From: Hsuehochloa calcarea
Lineage: Eukaryota; Streptophyta; Magnoliopsida; Poales; Poaceae
DNA length: 64,000 nucleotides
Direction: 5' to 3'
Assembly (NCBI GenBank): GCA_036346395.1
Contig: CM070599.1
Span: 38,803,232-38,867,231, forward strand
Shown here: one piece after another, positions 55,037 through 64,000 of the stretch
How positions within the stretch are numbered: the stretch's first letter is position 1
How the letters are laid out: every line of letters begins with the position of its first letter
Translations under genes and position numbers: made by a program
The notes under the pieces: model-generated
What the model saw: the letters and a program-made list of their open reading frames with translations, nothing else
What the model was told of the DNA's origin: nothing
Databases searched by the model: none

Positions 55037-58000
55037 TACGACGCCCCGAGTTATTATCTTAAAGGTAATTACACTTAGATAAATAAATTACTATTTATTT
55101 ATTCAGTAGAATACTGCTTCAATAAATAGTAAATTTTTATCAGAGTTGCGTAGCAGAACAATAAAATAGAAACTATACTTTTTATTCCAGTTAGCCACAC
55201 AAGGCTATAGGTTTTACATACAAGTAGTATACCACTCAGAAGGGAACTCATTCTCCTCTCTTGCCTGCCCTGTAGTGCCGGCCGCCTATTTGCCCCACTC
55301 ATCGAATACGGAGCCCATCTCACTATGCTTCCCGTAGCTCGTGCTCTCGTCGTCTGCGGTCTCATCTGCACCTGCGTGACCCCTGTCCTACTCGGAAAAA
55401 CTCCCGGTCGGACTAGGATCTACAAAGGAGAATACTAACAAGGTTGAGTACAAACGTACTCAGCAAGCATTAATAGCAAAAATATGCACTTAGATGACTC
55501 ATCTATGTTCTTTACTTTATTTTCTAGTTCATCTCTGATTCAGAAAATAACTCATTAAAACATTAGGTGACAAATTTTAATTCTGAAAAGACTACTAGTC
55601 ACTCGGAGAGAAGATAGACCCCTAGCGATCACCGTAGACTCCAATCCAGGAGACTGGCATGAATTCATGATTTGGTATAGCACTGCACAGGCTTTGTACC
55701 ACTTTACCCATAGCTATTCTGAGCTTTTTCTGAGCTAGGTCTATCGCATTGCCTTTGATGCGACTTTGAGTTCAGAATACATAACGTTTTCAAGTTACGT
55801 GATTAATTTCTCCACCCATTACTTTCCGTCGGTGCTGACCTGGCCACCACCGAGTTCTGGTAATGTTGGTTGGGCCAGTTCATCCTCTTTGCACCCAACA
55901 CTCCACCTAGCACTATAACGCCTCTTCTTACATCACACTCACATGTATTACTTACCTGGTGTGGAGAGCATAATTACGTGATAAGGTAGCATTTTCTGCC
56001 CGTCGAAACGGAAAAATGGTTGGTACTTAAATACGGCCTCATTCCGAGTAAGAGTTTTGTTGGCCCTTATATACTATCCATATGTAAAGGGGTCCCACCT
56101 CTTGCCTCATCATCATCTTTCTTTTTCTTTCATCCTCTTCCCCTGCCCTGGGTCCCCTTTACCAGCCATAATATTAACTCATTCATCATTTCTTTCATCA
56201 TTTCATTCATCATCTCTTTTCTCTTATCTTTTCTCATTATTTCATTTATTCGATTTGAGTTTTTGAATATAGTTTTCATGCAATACATATAAGATACAGC
56301 AAAATACGGTTTACATTTAATATAGCTATATTTATGATCAAGAGGAAAGCTTGCCTTTGGAATTGTAGAAAAGGTCGTCGTCGACGAAACCTGTATCAAC
56401 TACTCCTAATAGCGTCGGCTCGTCTGCTGCAGTTATACGATGGCGCAAATAAAAAAATAATTAAGAAAATACTTAGTGGAGTTTGTGTGCTATAAGGTGT
56501 ATAAGATGTTAATACAACTCCTATTTGTTAGCCAATTTTTAATTTAACAATATTTTTCGGATCCCGGCCCAGTTAGCACTCTCCTACTAAAATCGTTCCA
56601 CGATTTACTCGCTCTAAAGTCGTAATTGCCGAACTCGCGTTCTACCACCCGACACGCACTACTACTCATGCTTACATTCCGCTACGCTTGCATGAATTTA
56701 GCCGAGTACGCTAATATAATTTTTCTAAATTTCTCCTGTACTTAAATACCCTGAACCTAATTTCCTAACCCTAATCCCTAATCACCTCATTACCTAACTA
56801 CCCCTCTCACCTAATCCCCCCTATCTAAACCCGGCCGTCGACCCACTGCCCCTCTGTCTCCTCCCTCATCCTCTCTTCTCCCCTTTCTCTCCCAGGCGCC
56901 GCCTACTCTTCCTCCTGGCGTCACCTCCCACCAGCTTGGCTCCATGCACCTCCTCTCCTCCTGGCTCAGCCAGTGCTACGCCCGGCCGCCAGCGCTGCTG
57001 CGCTTCTCCCTGGCTCTATCGCCTCCCCGCTCCTGTCCCTAGGGCGCCTCCTCCCTCCGGCCGGCTCGGTGCTCGCCGCCGCTGCCTCTAGCTCCTCTCC
57101 CGGTTCTCGCTGCCGCCGCCTTAGCGCCGGCCCACCGGCTCGGCCCAAAGACTCCCCCTGGCCCGACCTCCCATGGCCAGATCCGGTGCGCCCTCGGCTT
57201 TCCACGCGTCTCTCGCCTCCTACCCCACTGCCTCGCCGCTGCCCGCCTCCGCGCCCGCTGCCGCCATATCCCGGTCCCGCTCCTCCTTGGTTGCGCCCTC
57301 TCCTTCTCCCGGTTTATGCCTCTGGCTGCTCCTGTGGCTCGGCCGGCTCGCTCGCCGACCGTCGGCTGCCAGTGCTCCTCCCCGCACCCGGCCCGACCCC
57401 ATTGCTTGCCCCTTCGGCACACCTCTGTTGCTCCACCTCGCCGCCACCACGCCTTTCTCGCCGCTCTACTGCTACCAACTGCCCCCTTCATTCACTTTTT
57501 TTTTACTTCATTACTATTTTTATTTGGATCTTAGTCTTCTGATGCTGCTTATTGGGTGATGCATGCGTATGAGGTTGGAGGAGGGCTTACTACTGGTGGA
57601 GGTGGATTGGGTTGAAGCACATGAAAGGTGATGGTGGTGTTTCGGCCGTGGTTTACACTAAGGTAATACCCACCTTCCTCTCTACTCCCTGATCCCTCCC
57701 TGGCTCTATGATGTTTGGATTATGCTATTGACAGTTGTAAGATCGAGGTGGCCGACTAGAGGGGGGTGAATAGGCGGTTTTAAAAACTTTATCGGGCTAA
57801 ACCAATAAATAAATGAGGAAGCTAATAGCGAATTGGTTTTGCACAATTAAAACCTAAATCAACTAGGCTCAACTAAGTGCACCGACAATATGAACACAAT
57901 ACAATGTGAGCAATCATACAAGGTATAGAAGCAATTAAAGTAAGAATGTAAATTGCTCAAAGTAAAGCACAAGTAAACACAAGATGACACGATTATGTTT

Positions 58001-58554
58001 TACCGTGGTGTTCGGAGACTTGCCGGTCTCCCCTAATCCACGTTGAGGTAAGCCCAACCCGCGTTGGACCGGCTCCTCAAATGAGCACACACCTCCGAGG
58101 TAAGTCCAACACTTGGACCGGTTCCAAACCGAACCAACACCTCGCTCAACTATGGTTGCTCTTCCTCCACTCCGGAGATGGCGACCACCAAACCACTCAC
58201 AACCGTCGGGCCTTCTCACAAGCTTCTTGAGAAGGTCACTGAGCACGACGCCTCCACGCCGCCTAGGTGTCGGCAAACACCAAGAGTAACAAATCCGAAC
58301 TTTCACTTGAACTAATCAAGTGTCAACGCCACGTGGATACACAATCCACTACCTAAGGCAACACATGCACTTAGGGTTTACTCTCTAATCTCACCAAGTG
58401 CAACACATGCACAAAAGAGAATAGAGGCTTGCTCTTAGCTCAAAGAATGAGTGTATCACTTAACAATTGCATTAAACAACCTCTCCCAACCGCCAAGGTG
58501 GCTATATATAGCCCACACACAAAAACTAGCCGTTGGAGACAAACCCTAAAAATC

Positions 58555-58965
58555 AGGAAATCGGAAGTTCCGCCAGTGCAAAGGTCGGAACTACCGCAGG
58601 AGAGAGAAAAGGCACCGCAACGGCTATGTCAGACAAGAAACTAGCCGTTTGATTTTTAGTACGGAACTACCGCCAACTAAATATCGGAAGTTCCGATTCT
58701 TCGTAAGTTCCGCTCAACACATAGCGGAACTACCGCACATTGAATTTTGGCTAAGTCCCCAAAATGGTGCTTCTCTCGAAAAACCAACCGCCGGATTTTG
58801 AGCAACCGATTAATCGGAAGTTCCGCTAGTTACACTCGGAACTTCCGCGACTTCAAAATCGGCTAAGTCCCAAACCGCCGCTCTCTGGAAAAAACAAGCC
58901 GCGGAAAATCGGACAGTCCGGGGTGCGGAACTTCCGCCGTTAAGCCGCCGGAACTTCCGATTTTC
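58555..58965. repeat. Degenerate repeats of a GGAAGTTCCG / CGGAACTACCGC word
   Basis: At least ten copies of a partly palindromic word (for example CGGAAGTTCCGC and CGGAACTTCCGCC) are spaced 20-50 bp apart on both strands inside the nested insertion. They are not a coding or CRISPR array; spacers are irregular and themselves related. Confidence 0.8.
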
Positions 58966-59004
58966 CTGACAGAAATCAGAAATGGCTTTTTCAACAACTT
59001 CAAT

Positions 59005-59225
59005 TGCAAAACACATTTGCTAATTGACAAGCCATGCCAACAAGGGTCACAAGCAAGATTCTCAACAAGTTGCAAAACACATTTGCCAACTTTTGGAATC
59101 ATACCACAAGGAAAAAGGTACATGGACTTTCACCATTTGCAAAACGCATTTGCAAACTTAAGTCACATGCTACAAGGGTTGAATGCATGAGCATCGGCTA
59201 TTTGCAAAACACATTCGCAAATAAT
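59005..59225. repeat. Repeats of TTGCAAAACACATTTGC
   Basis: Four copies of TTGCAAAACACATTTGC or close variants occur at intervals of about 60-75 bp, within longer similar units that also share ACAAG/TACAAGG words. Confidence 0.8.
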
Positions 59226-59464
59226 AGCTCCATGCATAGATGAGCTAAAGCAAATATAATGAGCTATCAACACATGACTAACTCAAACTACTAGTCAAGA
59301 TCCCTCTTAATAGTACGGCAAACCTATACTAGCAATCCGGTCTATCAACCAAACACCGAGACCGGTAAAAGACTAGAAACACATCCTTAGCCCTAGCTAG
59401 TCATACCTTTGCCTTACATCTTCTTGAGGCTTGATGACGTACATCAACACTTCAGTCCGGTCCT

Positions 59465-59720
59465 GACTTTGACAATCATCAACTCATGATGATTTCTTTA
59501 CTGGATATTGTCTTGGTCATCATCAATACATGATGATTTCTTCATCCCGATTCTTCACATGCATCAACGCATGATGCATACCTTCACTTGACCTCCATCA
59601 ACACATGATGGGTCTTCTCTTGTTTTGATGATCAACCCATGATCATCTCTTCTTGATAAGCATCAACTCATGATGCATCATTTATACTAAGCTTTTGACT
59701 TGATGATCAACTTATGATCA
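59465..59720. repeat. Repeats of CATCAACTCATGATG
   Basis: Six or more copies of CATCAAC(A/T)CATGATG, or of GATGATCAACCCATGATCATC variants, recur at about 35-60 bp spacing. Each contains an internal CATGATG palindrome-like core. Confidence 0.8.
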
Positions 59721-61739
59721 TCCCAAGTCTTCATCATCCCTGGAACATAACCTATATATCCAACTCATGGAAAATGTTAGTTCCACAATGTGATCATCAC
59801 TAATTACCACACCATACCATTAACTCATAATGGTGGGACAAGATACCTCAATCTTTCCTCTTTGGTAATTGATGATAACCACTTAAATTCTCATAAATTT
59901 AATGATGATAAATGAGAGAACAATTGAGTATATAAACTACACAAGTTATATATACTCTAACATGAGTATACAAGAACTACACAAGTTCTATATACTCATA
60001 ACATGAGTATATACTGAACTACACAAGTTTTGTATACTCAAAGGTTTTGTTTCAACGTAAAGATCCTTAGTATATGTGGAAAATGGAATATGGATCAATA
60101 CTAATGAAACCACAAAGTATAGGATAAAACTCCCCCTAAATGTGTGCATACACAAATGTGTAATGAGGTCATATGCACATATTCAAGTTTAACTTAAGGT
60201 TGAGTTCAATCCTATATTTTGGATCCGAGAAATGCAACATTATATAAATTGAGATGTCGATTGCATACCTCGTTGTGTTTCACCTTTATATCCAAATGAG
60301 ACTACACAAAGATAATACTTGATAAAAGAGTTAGTCTCATATTTGGATTTGTCATTAATCACCAAAACAATCCATTAACTCATAATGGCGGGTCTAGATC
60401 TTTCAACAGTGGGTTCAGTTTAAGCTCTCTGATGATATTGAACTGAGAGCTATCTGTTGATTCTACTGAGATCTAGCGATATTTGTGAATGATGTGTATT
60501 TGTGTAGTGCATAATGAGGTGTGACTGACGTTACCTCTTGATGGGATCTGGGTTGGCGGAAGGGAATGGCAGTGCTGGCCTCGTGCTGGTGCTCTCCTCT
60601 TTTTCCTGGCTCCCTGGCTTCCTTCCTCCTCTTGCTCCCTTGTTGCGGCTGAGCTCTTTGCCCTTCGGCTGAGAAAAAGTGGGAGGCTTGTGGTGCTGGC
60701 TTTGAAGGAGAGCTTCGGCTATGTTATCTCTAGCCTATGCTACGAATGCCAAGGTTCATGTGGGGGAAAGAACTCTGGTGGAAGATGTATTCGGCTGGGG
60801 TTTGCTGGGGGGATGCATTTGACTGGGAACGCACTTGGTTTCCCTTATCCAATGCATTTTGTGGCTGGCTTATCTCTACACTGTGTTTTCCCCTTCTTAC
60901 CAAGGTCATGTTCCTATTTACCATGATCCTATCTCCTTTTGCCTTCACTGAGACTGGAAGCTTGATACGCTTATGTTGGCTTTGGAGTAAGGCATTGCTT
61001 CGGTTGCAAGGGAATGGGAGGGGGTATTTCTGGCTATGGCTGAGCTGTGCTCTGTGGGTAAGCTGAAGGTGGCTCTCGGCCAGGGGGAATGGCTCTGTTG
61101 TGCTCTCTTTCTTTCCTCTGTGCAAGGCTCTATCCCTTCCCTTTGTGTAGGAAGTCTTGACCTTATCACTTTTTTATGCACAGTGAGGGTTGATGATCAA
61201 TGGACAAGAGGACCAAAGAGGGCTTTCGCAATATACAATGCAAGAAATTGTTTTATGCTTTTGGTAATTTGCTTATGATTATGATTCATTATTGGGGTCT
61301 GTTGTAGATGATTCTTATTCTTATAATAAATTATGAGTTGGTATCCTTGAAGCGACTCTTGTAATTAATCCTGGGTTGTAATATTTTACTTTCTCTTGTA
61401 ATGAAATCATGTTGTGGTTAATTATTGTATGTTGTTTTGATGAAAGGAATTATGGTAATTTAAACCCGAGTTTGTACTTAATGTTTTACCTTTCAATGCA
61501 ATGGATTTTTGAACTTGACTCTGAAGTTTTATTGTTGAATCGATAGTGCGACGATGAATTTATACTGCAAATTCTGTTGTTGAATTCTGATTGGATTATT
61601 TTATCTTAGATTGCCTGGTAATGTGTTAAATCTTAATTCGAGATTATGATTTGCTTTTGATTAGAGAAATGTTAATTTACTGCTAACAATGAATTAGCGC
61701 TGATTAGCTTAATTTAATATCTTGGGTCCTCACACATGT

Positions 61740-63006
61740 AAAATGTGGGACTCTGCTTTATTACCTTCGAATTAATGCGGTCTGATCTTAAGGCCGCTCT
61801 AAACAACTGTTGTGGATTATTGTCATAAAGTGTGTTCTTTCTGAATTATATACTACTTTATTGCATACAAGTCTGACTCAACGTTTACTTCAATTTTCAT
61901 TTTCACTTTTCTGAAAGAGGTTTCGACTTTCGATGGTAGGATCGATGTTAATTTGACAAGGCAAAGGGGATATAACGTGTGCAATAAACCTATCTAATCT
62001 AGCAGTATTCATACAAGCATGAGATTTCTAACTAATTCGGCAAAGTATACAATTTAAATTATGTTAACTTATCTGAATTTGACGTATGCGTTTGGGCTGC
62101 CAAATATAGTGCCATCTCAATCTGTGAATCTGATAATGAGAAAAATCATCGTCAACTTATCAAATTGTTACAGACTTACAGTGGAGGCAGACTTGACGAG
62201 CTAAACTCTAATTTTGGATAATCACTAGCTATTCAAAGTCACAACTCACAACACGACATGGTGTCCGAAAATTAATGTAGGGACGTATCATAAAATGGTT
62301 ATGCATGTATGTGCTTCTGTAATCATGATCTATTAATTGAACCTTCTGCATGCAAATATAACGTAATGGAGTACCAGCGTAGCGAGGAGAGAAAAAGGGT
62401 GAACACAAGTACCATGGGCTATTAGGGTTGCTCAGTAGTAGCGGAGCCAGTAAAAAAAATCTAGCATGAGTAAGTTTAACATGACCATGAACTACTGTTT
62501 GTCGTGACCCAAGAATACTTTATTTTTCAGCTCCGGTGAACAGTAGCAAGCATAAAGTGGTTAGTAGCGGAGCTATCAGAACCAAGTTTAGAAGAGAAGA
62601 ACGAACGCAAGTCGGCGTTACTTCTAACGCTTCGATGATTTCACTCGGTAAAGCAGGGACGAAGGAGATGAAGGGTACAGGCGCGGTAAAAGAGATCCAA
62701 CGAAGGAGTTCAACTACGATAGTTACTATGCAAAATTGTTTATCGTAACCTTTTGTCAATTTGGGCTTTGTCATTTGATCTCTGAACTTTCACTGTCTTA
62801 ATGCTCTGTAAAACGTGAAAACGTTCAGTTATAATACCTGATCGCGTATGCGAATGACAGACAGATTGAAAAGCATATTCCTTGTCTTATCTAGGTTAGG
62901 TAGGAATATTGTTTTCTCTCGTTAGAACACTTGCCCCATTCCTCATTCGTTCCCAAATCTGTCAAAATCCTATCGATTTCTCTCTAAAATTAGTAGGGTC
63001 CTCACA
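61740..63006. other. Sequence right of the solo LTR, including a probable unassigned LTR
   Basis: AT-rich sequence lacks a recognised gene. The part just before 63007 ends GGGTCCTCACA against a primer-like site, so it should be the 3' portion of a plus-strand LTR. The LTR start was not determined. Frames at 62520-62774 overlap on both strands and have no domain. Confidence 0.45.
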
Positions 63007-63007
63007 A

Positions 63008-63019
63008 AGGTATGAGAGC
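63008..63019 (+). other. Degenerate primer-binding site
   Basis: AGGTATGAGAGC differs from the canonical TGGTATCAGAGC at two positions and follows a CTCACA LTR-like end. It lies 240 bases before a gag-like ATG at 63258. Confidence 0.6.
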
Positions 63020-63257
63020 AAGACCATTATTGCAGCGGGAGTTGAGTTGTTGCTGTAAAATTCCCAAACCTAAATCGATCTGACACTTGGTGGTGTTCTT
63101 GCGGTCGAAGAGCACCGGGTTGGTGTATTGACACTCTAAAATCCCCAGTTCTAATCGACGCGCAAGCGGGCGGTGGTGGAAGCTCACAAGAGGAAGAGGG
63201 GAGAGGTTGGTCCGACCGTAAAAATCCCTCAAACCGATCTTGTGAGAAGTGAAGAGG

Positions 63258-63480
63258 ATGGTCAAGACCAGATCCAAGAGAGACCTAGTGGAAGGCGAGG
63301 AAGAATTTGATGCAAAACCCAAAATCCAAGTGATCAAAGGAGAGCTGGCTGATTTGAGGGGAGACATCACATAGATCAAGAACTTTTTGAAGAAGATATG
63401 TCCTGTCGAACCACTAATGCCGGCTACTAAGGTAACGAATCCAGAATATCATACTATTGTGCTTCCTGTTAACGTTGTGG
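63258..63480 (+). pseudogene. Retrotransposon gag N-terminus, broken
   Basis: The frame from the ATG at 63258 encodes MVKTRSKRDLVEGEEEF, then KGELADLRGDI, followed by an in-frame TAG. It then continues IKNFLKKICPVEPL. The short basic start, acidic stretch and coiled-coil-like part, placed just after a primer-binding site, fit the start of a gag gene. Downstream frames are broken and no capsid motif is reached inside the window. Confidence 0.5.
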
Positions 63481-64000
63481 ACGAGACCGTGGAGCAAAGA
63501 GGGGTTGGGGAAACCCCAATCCCCAGAATCCCAGACTAAACTTGAACCCGAAGAGACAGGGGGACATTCCTGGTGAACATTTGCCAGTTCAGTTTACAAT
63601 TGAACATAACACTGTAACACCAACAATTCATAATGAGGTGAGGACAGCAGCAGTTGTGTTTCATCAAGGGCTGGGACAAGGAATGACCTCGAGTATCACT
63701 AACAACCCTTATGATGAGGACATGACCCCCTATGGATACAACCACATTTGCTATGCTTGCTATTCCAATTACAAGAGCTCGTACGCTTCACTTAAATTAT
63801 CAGGTGAGCTCGTTTTTAGGAGTGTATTTATATTATATGAACTATATGATATTATCCAATGATGAAAATGTATATTTATACAGCATCACATCACTTTTTA
63901 TCCAAGCTAAGAAAGAGTTCAAGCTGGACACGTTTTGGAATCCAATTCGGCCTTCGGAGACAGCACCGACTTTAAATGCACATAACTTTTGCAAACGGAG
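63481..64000 (+). other. Retroelement interior or LTR-like sequence at the window edge
   Basis: A plus-strand frame at 63542-63862 has no recognised domain. The last 100 bases (ending CATAACTTTTGCAAACGGAG) resemble a word frequent in grass retrotransposons. The element continues beyond the window. Confidence 0.35.

Larger units (their letters stand above)
57736..60405. mobile_element. Nested insertion, probable solo LTR (Ty1/copia-like)
   Basis: The insert begins TGTAAGATCGAGG and ends GATCTTTCA, giving near-perfect 9-bp inverted ends. It is flanked by exact ACAGT duplications (57731-57735 and 60406-60410). It interrupts the older LTR, which resumes in register on the other side. The GACTAGAGGGGGGTGAATAG word near its start is frequent in plant copia (SIRE-like) LTRs. 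It has no coding domain. Its length, 2,670 bp, is large for a copia LTR, and its interior is built from three families of degenerate short repeats. Confidence 0.85.
55037..61734 (-). mobile_element. Solo LTR of the gag-only family (with nested insertion)
   Basis: The sequence is co-linear with the LTRs of the 4261-14323 element. It shares GACGCCCCG at the start, the CACTCGGAGAGAAGA block near 55599, and the GTAAAGGGGTCCCA/CATCATCATC segment near 56084. A GGAATGGCAGTGCTGGC segment near 60562 and a GGGTCCTCACA end complete the match. The terminal TG has become TA (G to A). Perfect CATGT duplications flank it and no internal region is present, so unequal recombination left a single LTR. Without the nested 2,670-bp insertion and its 5-bp duplication, the LTR is about 4.02 kb. 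It is more diverged than the paired LTRs and therefore older. Confidence 0.9.

Noticed and set aside
56973..57559. Open frames of 128-189 codons on both strands in the solo LTR
   Set aside because: This is the GC-rich pyrimidine tract homologous to 6110-6600 in the paired LTRs; products are Pro/Leu/Ser/Arg-rich without domains and overlap in several frames.
58555..59225. Regularly recurring short repeats that could suggest a CRISPR-like array
   Set aside because: The repeats are imperfect, on both strands, with irregular spacers, and lie inside a plant transposable element with its own target duplication.

Overview
The window is nuclear DNA from a grass (Poaceae). This follows from spliced plant genes with short GT-AG introns, GC-rich coding exons in AT-rich surroundings, and dense grass-type transposable elements. 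Five host loci are readable: two head-to-tail tonoplast aquaporin genes on the minus strand (TIP5;1-like, 21111-22098; TIP2-like, 22886-23807), a seven-exon malate dehydrogenase gene on the plus strand (30347-32360), a decayed O-fucosyltransferase locus on the minus strand (42619-43781), and an SBP-box transcription factor gene on the plus strand (45438-53653). From memory, TIP5;1, a malate dehydrogenase, an O-fucosyltransferase-like gene and SPL7 lie close together on rice chromosome 4. That would make this a syntenic block, but it was not checked here.

Left part (1-20343). A minus-strand retroelement start (gag beginning, primer-binding site, probable LTR) is followed by a broken ArfGAP gene copy. 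Next comes a complete non-autonomous LTR retrotransposon at 4261-14323. It has LTRs of about 3.7 kb, a damaged gag, no polymerase, and an intact GTCTT target-site duplication. It is followed by a possible Helitron end, a Tourist-like MITE, and Ty1/copia RNase H and gag remnants.

Middle (20344-45437). The aquaporin pair is followed by an Angela/BARE-like solo LTR (26538-28086), the malate dehydrogenase gene, and the 3' part of a Tat-lineage Ty3 element with an antisense ORF (34990-36578). A CACTA transposon with TNP2, DUF4216 and Transposase_24 remnants (36780-41414) abuts an F-box/LRR gene fragment, then the O-fucosyltransferase remnant.

Right part (45438-64000). The SBP-box gene has its SBP domain in exons 1-2 and a perfect miR156 target site in exon 3. 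A 7.05-kb intron separates them and is packed with microsatellites, MITEs and a second CACTA-family element carrying an intron-containing F-box gene fragment. Beyond it lies a 6.7-kb solo LTR of the same family as the 4261-14323 element. It contains a nested 2.67-kb insertion, and both have perfect 5-bp target duplications. The window ends in another retroelement 5' region.

The strongest observations are the TE-filled SPL intron, the CACTA element with captured cargo, the premature stop that removes the TIP2 C-terminal tail, the unusual N-terminal extension of the malate dehydrogenase, and the gag-only giant-LTR family. I found no gene cluster that looks like a wholly new biological system.
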